The notes: generated from the letters alone by a model not told the origin. DNA of 64,000 bases from Kosmotoga arenicorallina S304 (GCF_001636545.1 NZ_JFHK01000017.1:1-64000); one strand, 5' to 3'; shown: positions 1 through 8,592, counted from the first letter of the stretch. Translations and numbers: made by a program.

Positions 1-588
1 AACATTGTCCTTGTAGATGGAGCCATTATGTGCAGCAGGATATTTGCAAAGGTTGTCAATTCTGCTTCGACTATAATCGGCAGGCTGAGAACCAATCTCA
101 AGGTTGTGATTGACGGAAAAAGCTTCTTGCTTTCAAAGCTCAAGAAAAAAACTAAGGGAGTCACATCATTTATTGCGAGAGTTCCGAGCTACCAGGCAAA
201 GGTAAAGATAATCATTGACAACAGTGCTGACGAAACGAGAATCATTCTTTGCAGCGACACGAGCATGACAGAGTATGAGATACTCAATCATTACAGCAAA
301 AGAGAGACTGTGGAGGAATACTTCAAGCAGGCAAAAGGTCTATTGGGGCTGAAAACACAGGTTTACTCACAGCGTTCCACTGAAAAACACACGGAGCTTG
401 TAGCTCTCTACTTCACAGCCATGATGATAGCGAGATACTATTTGAATGTCAAAGACCGGATGGGATTTAGAGAATTCATTGAACGGCAGGTGGAGCAATA
501 TCATCTGGAAAAAGCTTTATTTTCCCTATTTGCTTTATTTTTTTGTGATCCCGAATCGTTCTTTTGTTTTCTCTCTGGGTTTATTTAG
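1..588 (+). pseudogene. IS4-type transposase, C-terminal part (5' end outside window)
   Basis: The frame is open from base 1, so the gene begins upstream of the window; the ATG at 28 is internal. The 195 visible residues carry the C-terminal part of a DDE transposase. The spacing Y-x2-R-x3-E-x6-K in the stretch YSKRETVEEYFKQAK matches the YREK motif of the IS4 superfamily, and its E is the third catalytic acidic residue. The last 25 or so residues are unusually Phe/Leu-rich and look unlike a transposase end, so a frameshift near 510 is possible. No terminal inverted repeat could be confirmed because the left end is missing. Whether the element is intact cannot be decided here. Confidence 0.75.
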
Positions 589-722
589 CTAAGTGCATAG
601 TTTGGGTAACTGCAGTGTGTGATCAAATAAATTAACATCTGAGCTATAGGAAATCGATCCATAAATACTAGTTAGCCATTCAAAATGCCACAACTACTCT
701 AGTCGTATGCTAAAATCTGATT

Positions 723-2252
723 ATGGTCAATAAGAGCAATAATTTTATGACAAATGGAAGTATCGCTCAATCAATTGCGGCAGGAACAATAGTAATTACG
801 CTTCTCGCTTTACTTTCTAAATCTCTTGGTTTTATAAGGGAGATTATCATAGCCAATTTATTCGGCACCTCGTGGAGACTTGATGCAGTATTCATTGCTT
901 TGACTCCTGTTACAACGACCATCGGCATTGCTACTGGGGGAATTATTGCCATTTTCTTTCCTATATACCACGGGCTCAAACTGAAGGATCCTGAGAGGGC
1001 AAAAATCTACGCCGGGAGTTTGTTGAAACTCTATTCCATCATTTTTCTCTCTCTTGGGGCTGTTTTCTTGATTTTTCCAGAAATTATAATTAAGTTATTT
1101 GCACCTGGCTTTTCGGACGAGGTTTTGGATTACGCAGCTCGAAAACTCATGTATCTCTCCGTTTTACCTTTGATTAACGGCTCGCAGGCGCTTTTAGGTG
1201 CTCTTTTAAGGGCAGAGAGATATTTCTTTCAATATGGTATTGCGCAGTTGATTTTTAACTTCGTCGCTATTCCGGTTATTTATTTTGGCGCACCGTATTT
1301 ATCTGAGGCTTCATATGTACTCGCAATGATTTTGGGGAATTTTCTCGTTGTTCTGCTTTATTTAAGATATGCGAGAAAATTCGCTTCATTCAAGGGCGAT
1401 TTTATTCTTCCTGAGACTGCTCAAACTTTTAAATACGCCTTTCCCTTTATGCTTTCGGCAAGCCTTTCAACAATAAATATAGTTGTAGATAAGATGTTCG
1501 TTTCAACGCTTCCTGCGGGCAGAGTATCGTCCTTGCAATACTCAACGACACTTTTGGGAATTATCTCAACCATAGTAACGATTTTCACCATGACAAGTTA
1601 CACCGAGCTTTCAGAAAAAGTAGCTGCTATGGATATAAAAGGCGCTCAGGAAAGAATGCGCAAAACAGTTACCAGCTCTTTGAATATTGCTATACCACTT
1701 ACGGCGTGGATTGTGGTGATGGCTGAGTATTTGATCAGGATCGTTTTTCAACGGGGGGCATTTTCAGCAGAATCTACGATGCTTGTTAGCGCCGCTCTTT
1801 TGGGTTATAGTGCGTTGCTCATATTAAGGCCAATATCCACAGTAAGTTCGAATTTTTTAACGTCCACCAAGAAGGTAAAATGGGTTTTTTATGTGGTTCC
1901 AATTTCAATTACCGCCAACGCTTTTTTTGATTGGGTTCTAATAAAGCCTTTTTCACACGCAGGAGTTGCAGCGAGTACTTCTCTCGTTCTGCTTATTAGC
2001 ACCATCATCAGAATACACATCGTGAAGCACTATGGCGTAGTTTTCTTGCCAATAAGCAGAATCTTCAAGCAAATAGTTATAGTTTCAGCTGTTGCAGTTG
2101 CTGTCTTTTTTTCAAGGAATATCCTTGGTTCATTTACCTGGATTATTTTGGGCAACGCCGCATTTATTATTCTCTTTGTAGTAATGGCTTTTGATGAGCT
2201 GAAAACTTCTTATTCCAAAATAAAGGCTTTTTTCAGAAAAAAACTAAAATAA
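723..2252 (+). CDS. murJ: Lipid II flippase MurJ (MviN family)
   Basis: This 509-residue, very hydrophobic protein has the repeated membrane segments and N-terminal pattern of MurJ/MviN (SKSLGFIREIIIANLFGTS; LGALLRAERYF). MurJ flips lipid-linked peptidoglycan precursor across the inner membrane, and the length is normal for the family. The start is uncertain: ATG 723 and ATG 747 are both possible and neither has a Shine-Dalgarno site. A TAAAAT box at 711-716 would place transcription start almost on ATG 723, so a leaderless message is possible. The gene converges on the third prepilin gene and overlaps its 3' end by 9 bp. The function call is sure; the start is not. Confidence 0.9.
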   Translation: MVNKSNNFMTNGSIAQSIAAGTIVITLLALLSKSLGFIREIIIANLFGTSWRLDAVFIALTPVTTTIGIATGGIIAIFFPIYHGLKLKDPERAKIYAGSLLKLYSIIFLSLGAVFLIFPEIIIKLFAPGFSDEVLDYAARKLMYLSVLPLINGSQALLGALLRAERYFFQYGIAQLIFNFVAIPVIYFGAPYLSEASYVLAMILGNFLVVLLYLRYARKFASFKGDFILPETAQTFKYAFPFMLSASLSTINIVVDKMFVSTLPAGRVSSLQYSTTLLGIISTIVTIFTMTSYTELSEKVAAMDIKGAQERMRKTVTSSLNIAIPLTAWIVVMAEYLIRIVFQRGAFSAESTMLVSAALLGYSALLILRPISTVSSNFLTSTKKVKWVFYVVPISITANAFFDWVLIKPFSHAGVAASTSLVLLISTIIRIHIVKHYGVVFLPISRIFKQIVIVSAVAVAVFFSRNILGSFTWIILGNAAFIILFVVMAFDELKTSYSKIKAFFRKKLK

Positions 2253-2744
2253 CCTTATGATTTTGCTTAAATAAATGGAATCCTTTGGAACTATGGTAAC
2301 TTTTGTTCCCGCTACTATTCCTTGTAGAACATATGAAGTGATTCGGTAATATTTTTCGCCAGCTTGTAACTCGTGATGAAGGTCAGCAGAGGTTGTTGTG
2401 GCATCTGGAAGAATTTCTTCTAAGAGTTCAGCATCTACATCAAGAGCATTATATACGGCATTTACCATTATTTCCCCACTGGGTTTTGTTACCAGATAAA
2501 GTTTGTAGTTGTCGCCAATATTCTTTCCATAGTAAGACAAATTCGAAACTTCTGAAAGATGATCGAGCCCTTCAAGATACAATTTACTTTCGACAGAATT
2601 TGCAATAATCTTAAGATTTTGAGAGATTTGCGTAGCTTTTGCCTTTCTGATGGCATTCATCGCAAAAATGGTTACTGAAGAAATGAGCGCAGCAAGTACT
2701 GTGAGAACAATCAGAAGTTCTACAAGAGAAAAACCTTTCTTCAC
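2244..2744 (-). CDS. Type IV prepilin-like protein (third of three paralogues)
   Basis: 166 residues with a type III prepilin signal: a short basic leader (MKKG), then FSLVELLIV with the conserved Glu at mature position 5 and a hydrophobic helix of about 20 residues. It starts with GTG at 2744, supported by AGGAGGG just upstream. After the shared alpha-1 region (IRKAKATQISQNLK) the head domain is unlike its two neighbours. It is probably a pilin or pseudopilin processed by the prepilin peptidase at 7812-8564. A terminator-like hairpin (2791-2816) separates it from the preceding paralogue, so it may be expressed separately or at lower level. Whether it belongs to a pilus, a type II secretion system or a DNA-uptake system cannot be told. 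Confidence 0.85.
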   Translation of the reverse strand: MKKGFSLVELLIVLTVLAALISSVTIFAMNAIRKAKATQISQNLKIIANSVESKLYLEGLDHLSEVSNLSYYGKNIGDNYKLYLVTKPSGEIMVNAVYNALDVDAELLEEILPDATTTSADLHHELQAGEKYYRITSYVLQGIVAGTKVTIVPKDSIYLSKIIRLF

Positions 2745-2790
2745 CTCTATCCCTCCTAAAATGGTAATCAGGGAAATTATAGCAAAAATA

Positions 2791-2816
2791 AAAGCCTCCC
2801 CGAAGGGAGGCTTTTT
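2791..2816 (-). terminator. Hairpin terminator between prepilin genes 2 and 3
   Basis: A perfect 10-bp stem (AAAGCCTCCC / GGGAGGCTTT) has a CGAA loop. On the minus strand it follows the stop of the second prepilin gene and is followed by a T-rich run (CTTTTATTTT). The flanks would let it work in both directions. It lies between two same-strand genes, so it may act as a partial terminator. Confidence 0.8.
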
Positions 2817-2827
2817 GCATTATCAGA

Positions 2828-3322
2828 TCAATATACTGTGAAATCAAAATTATAGTATGTCAAAGTTTCTCCATCTAAAGAAGAAGGCCAACTTGAACCT
2901 GTAACGGATGTTTCGGAGCCGATAAGAGCAGCAGAGTACGTAGCTTGTGCAACACCACTGAGAATACCTTGCACTATGGTAAGATTAACATCTTCCAAGG
3001 ATACCACCGTTGCTTCCACTGTTCCACTGGATACATCATAGTATACTGCATATTTAGCTGAATCAATGTCTCTCCCCAGGTCTGTAAGAGTTAAGGCACT
3101 TCCTGATGAATTCTTTACGTAGTTATTAGACTCATCAATACCATTTACATAAGCGGCATTTTCTAAAGCACTCGCTAATGTTTTCAAATTTTGTGCAACT
3201 TGAGTGGCTTTTGCTTTTCTTATAGCATTAAGAGCCACTGGAGTAATTGTTGCGATAAGGGCTGCCATAACAGCCAAAACGATCAAAAGCTCAACTAATG
3301 AAAATCCTTCTTTTCTCCTCAT
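2828..3322 (-). CDS. Type IV prepilin-like protein (second of three paralogues)
   Basis: 164 residues. The leader MRRKEG is followed by FSLVELLIVLAVMAALIA, with Glu at mature position 5. Residues 1-55 are almost identical to those of the upstream paralogue (3429-3854), while the remaining head domain differs completely in sequence. At the DNA level the shared region has many synonymous differences, so the likeness is kept by selection rather than recent copying. The start ATG at 3322 has GGGAGG upstream. The protein is expected to be cleaved after the Gly and assembled or displayed through its N-terminal helix. Confidence 0.87.
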   Translation of the reverse strand: MRRKEGFSLVELLIVLAVMAALIATITPVALNAIRKAKATQVAQNLKTLASALENAAYVNGIDESNNYVKNSSGSALTLTDLGRDIDSAKYAVYYDVSSGTVEATVVSLEDVNLTIVQGILSGVAQATYSAALIGSETSVTGSSWPSSLDGETLTYYNFDFTVY

Positions 3323-3390
3323 AACTCCATACCTCCCTTTATTAATATCGAATCTGATTCTTTATATACAAACCTGTGCCAAATGCATTA

Positions 3391-3408
3391 GCCCCCATAG
3401 AAGGGGGC
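3391..3408 (-). terminator. G/C hairpin between prepilin genes 1 and 2
   Basis: GCCCCC and GGGGGC pair around a 6-base loop, in the gap after the first prepilin gene. There is no strong T-tract on the minus strand, so this may be an RNA-stability or processing hairpin rather than a true terminator. Confidence 0.45.
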
Positions 3409-3428
3409 AGAGATATGGAGTCACAAAA

Positions 3429-3854
3429 TCAATAAACGTTAAACTCAATGGTATAGAAAACAGTTCCTGTCAATTCTCCAGAAGTTGGCGTGTAACCCGG
3501 TTTTGTGCTAGTGGCTTCTTTGAGAACATTGCTAACTTGATCGACATTAACGTCGTCGCCCTTATAACAAATAGTAACAGTATAATTGCCACTACTTTCT
3601 GCATACGCTATACTGTATTTACTTGCATTTACATCTCTAGCCAGGACAGATACATCTGTTGTAACTTCACTAGTGCCATCAACATACAGCTTATTTTCAA
3701 AGGCGCTTGCAAGGGTTTTTAGATTTTGGGCGACCTGAGTAGCTTTTGCTTTTCTAATGGCATTCAATGCCACGGGCGTGATTGTTGCGATGAGTGCAGC
3801 CATTACTGCCAAAACTATTAGTAGTTCAACAAGTGAAAAACCCTTTTTTCTCAT
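3429..3854 (-). CDS. Type IV prepilin-like protein (first of three paralogues)
   Basis: 141 residues, the shortest and first-transcribed of the three. The leader MRKKG precedes FSLVELLIV, followed by the conserved helix through IRKAKATQVAQNLKTLASA. It has a strong ribosome-binding site (AGGAGGG, start ATG 3854). The head domain (residues 60-141) is Thr/Val/Tyr-rich and contains one Cys, with no disulfide pair visible. Being promoter-proximal with hairpins after it suggests it could be the major subunit and the others minor ones; this is inference. No assembly ATPase or platform gene lies in the window, so the machinery is encoded elsewhere. Confidence 0.87.
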   Translation of the reverse strand: MRKKGFSLVELLIVLAVMAALIATITPVALNAIRKAKATQVAQNLKTLASAFENKLYVDGTSEVTTDVSVLARDVNASKYSIAYAESSGNYTVTICYKGDDVNVDQVSNVLKEATSTKPGYTPTSGELTGTVFYTIEFNVY

Positions 3855-4182
3855 CCTAATCCCTCCTGATAAATGGTTGATCTATATATTGCATTGTCAT
3901 GCCAATTAACAATAAAGTAAATTAATACTTTGAATATGATACTAAAAAAATAACAATGTAACACATAGAAATATTTATAAGCAAGATAAGTAACATAATC
4001 GTGATTCATAAATATTTACTAGATAGCTTGCATTGCGGAAATTAAGTTCCATTAAATTTGAATATCAGGAAATGCGTTTCCATTTTTGCGAAGTGCAAAA
4101 AAGCAAGAGATTCAAATTTGCTTGAAGTGAGTAAACAGAAGAAGCAATCAATCTTTTCTTTAGGAAATCCATTTTCAAAAAG
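3855..4182. other. Intergenic region without a gene
   Basis: This 328-base AT-rich gap lies between the first prepilin gene and the subtilase, both on the minus strand. I find no open frame with a ribosome-binding site. It must hold the prepilin promoter; no box is convincing, and the best is a TTGTTA / TATATA pair with an 18-base spacer on the minus strand, near 3877-3912. It also contains the folded element listed at 4054-4119. Confidence 0.6.
4054..4119. ncRNA. Candidate structured element with three nested helices
   Basis: An outer 10-bp helix (AAATTTGAAT 4054-4063 with ATTCAAATTT 4110-4119) encloses two perfect hairpins: GGAAA-TGCG-TTTCC (4068-4081) and TTTTTGC-GAAGT-GCAAAAA (4083-4101). 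Together they make a compact Y-shaped fold in a noncoding gap. The strand is undecided because helices fold on both. On the minus strand it would lie 3' of the subtilase gene or in a long leader of the prepilin operon. No known RNA family is recognised. Confidence 0.35.
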
Positions 4183-5760
4183 CTAATCATGATCTTTAGT
4201 TAGAACGGGGGCAAAGGGAAAATCGACTTCAATTTCTTTAAAAACTTCGCCGGTTATTGTTGCAGGATTTCCCGCGAGGACATCTCCACCATTATAACCA
4301 TAATAGCCAAAGAAGTCTCCGGTCGAAATTTCTCCATCATGGTCAAAGTCTTGCCAGACTTGAAGATAAAAGGGAACCGGGGGAACCTCAAGAGAATACT
4401 CTCCATTGCTATCTGCAATACAACTGGCAAGGGGCTTGTTAGAATATGGGTCAACAGCTTCGATGATAAATGGTTCAGAATCAATGTTATGCTCAGCATA
4501 TTTAAGTGCAGCATCTATCTGAAGAAGGCCTGCCCCATAGTAGATATCATAACCAGGGGTCCCGAGATCAGAGGCAGAGGCTGTTAAAGCTTCTCTGAGC
4601 TCTTCAGTTCCTGTAAATCCAGCACTTATTAATAACGCCGCAGCTGCTGAAACTTGCGGTGCTGCCATCGAGGTTCCTGCTAAATATGCGTAACTATCTG
4701 TGGCATAAGTGCTTAATATACCTCCAATAACATCTCCTCCTGGCGCTAAAAGATCTAAGTTGCTCCCATAATTCGAATACCAGGCTTTATCATCATGAAT
4801 ATCAGTAGCACCAACTGCTATCGTTTGAGGATAAGCCGCTGGAAATAGAAGAGTATCAGTAGCGTCATTTCCCGAGGAAGCTACAACTATTACATCGTTT
4901 TCATAAGCAAATTCTATTGCATCCTTTACAAGCTCATCGTCAGGACCGCCAAGGCTTAAATTTATCACTTTTGCGCCATGTTCAACAGCGTATACAATAC
5001 CGCTTGCGATGCTGTATCCATCACCTTCAAAAGCGCTTAGAGCCCTTATTGGCAGAAGTTTTATTCCATTTTCCCCTCCCCAGCAAACCCCGGCAATTCC
5101 CTCTGAATTGTCAGTAAGAGCTGAGATAATGCCAGAAACGTGAGTTCCATGGTAATAAGAAAGGCTATCCGGATCAGTTGGATCAGAGTCATTGTCTATG
5201 AAGTCGTAGCCTATATCAAGAAAGACACCGTTCAAGTCAACATGATCCGCTCTCACGCCGGAATCCACTACCGCAACTGTAACGAGGGGAGAACCGGTGA
5301 TGATATCCCAGGCACCTGGTGCTCCAATTCTGCTTATATTCCATTGGTCATCAATTCGAGGATCGTTGGGCGTTTTGAGCAATCTGAAATTCTCGTTTTC
5401 CTTTACAGTCTCAACCCCCGGTATACCGTTCAATTGCTGAGGTCCTTCCGCAATTACCAGCAAATACTTCGATTTGCTGGGAATAGAGAGGCTCGCGACA
5501 AGCTTGGCTCCCAGGGGTAGTTTTTCAACAATTTCATTCATAGAAACATCTTTGTTGATTTTTATAATATATTCATTTCCGGAAACTATTTCACTAAATT
5601 CCTGGACAGAAAAAAAGCGGGAGATGGCAGCATCTCCTTTGTACAGCTCTATTTTGCCGTATACTTTTACCCTGCTATTTGAGCGCGGAAAGCACCCAGC
5701 AAGATAAACGGCCAATACGAATATAAATAAAAATATAGATAGCTTCGATGCTTTTTTAAT
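4183..5760 (-). CDS. Subtilisin-like serine protease (S8), lipoprotein
   Basis: The catalytic triad of a subtilase is complete: Asp in VAVVDSGVR (about residue 166), His in YYHGTHVSG (about 204) and Ser in GTSMAAPQ (about 364), with the oxyanion Asn in ASSGND. An N-terminal propeptide-like region precedes the catalytic domain and a short beta-rich C-terminal domain follows. The first canonical start is TTG 5715, which would give a signal peptide with no basic residues. Reading upstream to ATT 5760 gives I-KKASKLSIFLF..., a proper lipoprotein signal ending in the lipobox LAGC, with GAAGGGAG nine bases before the ATT. I therefore annotate the ATT start (525 residues). The protein is probably a membrane-anchored extracytoplasmic protease. 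Confidence 0.88.
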   Translation of the reverse strand: MKKASKLSIFLFIFVLAVYLAGCFPRSNSRVKVYGKIELYKGDAAISRFFSVQEFSEIVSGNEYIIKINKDVSMNEIVEKLPLGAKLVASLSIPSKSKYLLVIAEGPQQLNGIPGVETVKENENFRLLKTPNDPRIDDQWNISRIGAPGAWDIITGSPLVTVAVVDSGVRADHVDLNGVFLDIGYDFIDNDSDPTDPDSLSYYHGTHVSGIISALTDNSEGIAGVCWGGENGIKLLPIRALSAFEGDGYSIASGIVYAVEHGAKVINLSLGGPDDELVKDAIEFAYENDVIVVASSGNDATDTLLFPAAYPQTIAVGATDIHDDKAWYSNYGSNLDLLAPGGDVIGGILSTYATDSYAYLAGTSMAAPQVSAAAALLISAGFTGTEELREALTASASDLGTPGYDIYYGAGLLQIDAALKYAEHNIDSEPFIIEAVDPYSNKPLASCIADSNGEYSLEVPPVPFYLQVWQDFDHDGEISTGDFFGYYGYNGGDVLAGNPATITGEVFKEIEVDFPFAPVLTKDHD

Positions 5761-5847
5761 CTTAGCCCACTCCCTTCACACCAAGAATATTTTAGCATGC
5801 AAGGAACAGGCATAAAAAAGAATTCTCCTGAAATTCTCAATTATCAA

Positions 5848-6279
5848 TCAGTTCAATATCTCGACAAGCTCAATTTCGAAAATCAGGTTTTTTCCTGCCA
5901 GGGGGTGATTTGCATCAAGCGTTATATCCTTTTCAGAGATTGCCGTTATGGTCACATTGATCCTTTTCCCATCACCGGTCACCATCTGTAGTCTCTGGCC
6001 GATTTCAGGATTAAGATCTTCCGGGAGGTCTTCTCTGCTAAAACTGAAAACAAGCTCATCCATATGCGGTCCATAGGCTTCTTCAAAGGGGATGTTGACA
6101 GTTTTCTTTTCTCCAACCTTCATACCTACAATTGCTTCATCAAAGCCTTTTATGACTTGCCCGTTACCTACGGTGAATTCAAGCGGATTTCGATTAACTG
6201 AAGTGTCAAATACTTCGCCAGTTTCAAATTTCCCTGTGTAATGCACCCTTACGGTATTTCCCTTCTTTGCTGCGCCCAT
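5848..6279 (-). CDS. FKBP-type peptidyl-prolyl cis-trans isomerase, SlyD type
   Basis: 143 residues with the SlyD layout: an FKBP half ([18 protein letters not shown]), an inserted IF chaperone domain (about residues 70-120, [13 protein letters not shown] onward) and a return to FKBP ([17 protein letters not shown]). SlyD proteins catalyse prolyl isomerisation and bind unfolded chains. The histidine-rich metal-binding tail of E. coli SlyD is absent, so a nickel role is not supported. The ribosome-binding site AGGAGGGG fits ATG 6279. It appears monocistronic. Confidence 0.92.
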   Translation of the reverse strand: MGAAKKGNTVRVHYTGKFETGEVFDTSVNRNPLEFTVGNGQVIKGFDEAIVGMKVGEKKTVNIPFEEAYGPHMDELVFSFSREDLPEDLNPEIGQRLQMVTGDGKRINVTITAISEKDITLDANHPLAGKNLIFEIELVEILN

Positions 6280-6439
6280 TTTTTCCCCTCCTTAGTTTGG
6301 ACAGTCCTTTATTACCAGTATACTACGAATATGAGGAATGGTTTTGCATGTAGTAATGTGTCACAGTCCTTTATTTTAATTCGATTTTAATGTTAAAGCA
6401 TTATAATGAAATGGGAACATTTTTAGAGGAGGTGGGCAT

Positions 6440-7741
6440 ATGAAAAGAAGACTCACTGTTGTGATTTTCGCTCTTTTGGTGGGTGTGATGTTTGCTTTTG
6501 GTCCTGAACTGCGTTTCGGAAGCCTTGAAATGGAGAACTCAAACTATTTCATTTACATGTTCCATTATCCTATAACTGATGTCATTCCAGGCGTAGATTT
6601 GGATTTTGGGTTTAACATGTATCAGACTGAAATCGGTGGGACTATGTATTTTGGAAAGCCAAATCCTGACACTCCAGATTCAACTAATTTCATCAATGGA
6701 ATATCGATTTATGGAATCAGGGTTCACAACAAGCTGTTCGATGTCAGATATGGGATGATGACTTATTATTCAAAAGGCATTGGCTTGCTCCTGGACGCTT
6801 ACAGAAAACCGAATTCCTGGGCTTTCGATGGAAAAGTGACATTGTTCCAACCCGGTTTGAGTTTCCATATCCCCTTTGAAATTACTTCATTAAACCCCTT
6901 TAGCACTCTTAATACTTCCTCGCTCTGGTTTGGGGGTGCGTTCTTGAAACTGCCTTTGAACATGCTTTTTGATGCAACATTCCTTTGGGAAAGTAACAGC
7001 GAGTTGACTGCTATTCCAGGTATTCCCGCATATGGTTCAACATTGTCCCTCAGCTTGCCTATTATAAATTGGAAGCTCATAAGGATAATCCCCTCTGCCG
7101 AAGCTGCCCTTCTTGCTACTTCAAGCTTTGATACAATTGGCTTTGGCGCAGGTGTAGGTGGACGTTTCTCTATCCTTGACCTCCTTTGGGTAAAAGGTGG
7201 CCTTGTTTATTACTCGGAAAATTTCATACCCGGCTACTATGACGGAGATTATGAATACAAGAAGATGAAAACTCTTGAAGGTGACCCGGATATTCAGCTA
7301 TCGCCCATAACTGAGGCAACCCAATCATCCATGGGCTGGTTTATTAAAGCAAATATCAACATTGGAAATATGCTAGTGTTGAGGGGTGCTCTCAGCAGCT
7401 ACAATACAATACCCACTTCACCGATATTGAGAGGCTATTTGAGAGTAAGGATCCCTGAAATTGACCTTGGAAGATTTGGCGGTGTCCCTGAATTTTATGC
7501 CGAAGCCGGTTATTATCAATCAATGTTCCCTGTTAGCACATTGCTTGCAGGTGATTGGGAAGGAGCTCTCTTGAACGAAAACACCAGGTTCATGTTTGGA
7601 GCAATTTATCCACTTACGGGTGACATGGCTGCACATTTGACAATAGGATATAATCCTTCGACAAATGATTGGGATTGGGGTATTGAATTCGATTCAAGCT
7701 TCAGCCTCTCTCCTGACGGCATGTGGCTTGCTGGAGAATAA
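6440..7741 (+). CDS. Exported beta-rich protein, probable outer-membrane (toga) protein
   Basis: 433 residues, not assigned to a named family. It has a clear signal peptide (MKRRLTVVIFALLVGVMFAFG). The rest alternates aromatic and small or polar residues in short strands with many Gly/Tyr/Phe (FIYMFHYPITDV; GGRFSILDLLWVKGGLVYY), the look of a transmembrane beta-barrel, though the C-terminus (LAGE) lacks the usual terminal Phe. The start ATG 6440 has AGAGGAGGTGG upstream and there is a TATAAT at 6402-6407. It is monocistronic and closed by the terminator at 7761. A role as an outer-envelope porin is an inference; a similar but unrelated small protein lies at 21399-22253. Confidence 0.7.
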   Translation: MKRRLTVVIFALLVGVMFAFGPELRFGSLEMENSNYFIYMFHYPITDVIPGVDLDFGFNMYQTEIGGTMYFGKPNPDTPDSTNFINGISIYGIRVHNKLFDVRYGMMTYYSKGIGLLLDAYRKPNSWAFDGKVTLFQPGLSFHIPFEITSLNPFSTLNTSSLWFGGAFLKLPLNMLFDATFLWESNSELTAIPGIPAYGSTLSLSLPIINWKLIRIIPSAEAALLATSSFDTIGFGAGVGGRFSILDLLWVKGGLVYYSENFIPGYYDGDYEYKKMKTLEGDPDIQLSPITEATQSSMGWFIKANINIGNMLVLRGALSSYNTIPTSPILRGYLRVRIPEIDLGRFGGVPEFYAEAGYYQSMFPVSTLLAGDWEGALLNENTRFMFGAIYPLTGDMAAHLTIGYNPSTNDWDWGIEFDSSFSLSPDGMWLAGE

Positions 7742-7760
7742 TAACCGCAGTTATTGAGAA

Positions 7761-7789
7761 AACAGGTCCCTTAAAGGGACCTGTTTTTT
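7761..7789 (+). terminator. Rho-independent terminator after the 433-residue exported protein
   Basis: A 10-bp stem (AACAGGTCCC / GGGACCTGTT) is followed by a run of T. It lies 20 bases after the stop codon and could also serve the convergent prepilin peptidase gene. Confidence 0.9.
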
Positions 7790-7811
7790 GTAATTACTTT
7801 ATAATAGCATA

Positions 7812-8564
7812 TCAATTCAGTCCATATAAAGTTCTTATCTGGTCCATGAACAGCAACGTCACATATCCCCCAAGGGAAATAAAAGGGCCAAAAGGTATCA
7901 TCGTTTTGCGATCAAAATTCTTCTTTTTCACTGCGGCTATTAAAGCGTATGTCAAAAGCGCAAAAATCGAAGAGAAGAGTATTACAAATAGAGAGCCAAA
8001 TAAACCAACCGCAAGGGAAAGCACAGCTATCAATTCAACATCACCAAAACCAAAAGAATCCTTCCTTACGGCATTTGATACAGCAAAAAACGCTATCATC
8101 AGCCCTGTTACTATCCCCGCTTCTATGAGAACTTTTGGGTATTGGTGTGAAAAGAATGAATATAAAGCTGCACCGGTAGCCACCAGAACGATTCCTGTAT
8201 CGGGAATCATAAAATGCTCAAGATCGATGAAGGAGGAAATTATCAACCCTGATACCAATATACACATAGTAACAGCTTGTTGAAGGGGAAAAAATAGGGC
8301 ATTGATCGCAAACAAAAACGCGGTAAGCACTTCTACAGCAGGATATCTCAAAGAAATTTTTGCACCGCAATAACGGCATTTTCCTTTCAGAAGTAGATAA
8401 CTTATCAGAGGAATGTTATCTTTCCAGGTGAGAACATGCTTGCATTCTGGGCATATACTTCTTCTCGGCTTATTAATCGAATATTCTTTTCGTGGTAGTC
8501 GATAAATTACCGCATTGAAAAAGCTTCCAAAAACAAGTCCTAATAGGAAGAATATCACAGGCAT
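7812..8564 (-). CDS. pilD: Prepilin peptidase (leader peptidase/N-methyltransferase)
   Basis: 250 residues, the usual length for full PilD/GspO enzymes. The N-terminal methylase part has the GSFFNAVIYRLP motif and two zinc-type cysteine pairs (C38/C41 and C63/C66). The catalytic aspartates are D114 in IDLEHFMIPD and D175 in GFGDVEL, as expected for an aspartic GXGD peptidase, and several membrane helices are evident. It cleaves the short leaders of prepilins and methylates the new N-terminus. Its substrates very likely include the three prepilin-like proteins at 2244-3854. It is followed on the same strand by nothing obviously co-transcribed; the TPR gene lies 28 bases upstream and may share its transcript. 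Confidence 0.95.
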   Translation of the reverse strand: MPVIFFLLGLVFGSFFNAVIYRLPRKEYSINKPRRSICPECKHVLTWKDNIPLISYLLLKGKCRYCGAKISLRYPAVEVLTAFLFAINALFFPLQQAVTMCILVSGLIISSFIDLEHFMIPDTGIVLVATGAALYSFFSHQYPKVLIEAGIVTGLMIAFFAVSNAVRKDSFGFGDVELIAVLSLAVGLFGSLFVILFSSIFALLTYALIAAVKKKNFDRKTMIPFGPFISLGGYVTLLFMDQIRTLYGLN

Positions 8565-8592
8565 ATTTGATCACCATACTGAGTCCATCTGT

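Noticed and set aside
3204-3722. Plus-strand open frame across two prepilin genes
   Set aside because: It is the complement of conserved prepilin codons and spans the intergenic hairpin.
7723-8283. Plus-strand open frame opposite the prepilin peptidase
   Set aside because: It overlaps the preceding terminator and is antisense to a clear PilD; low-complexity composition.
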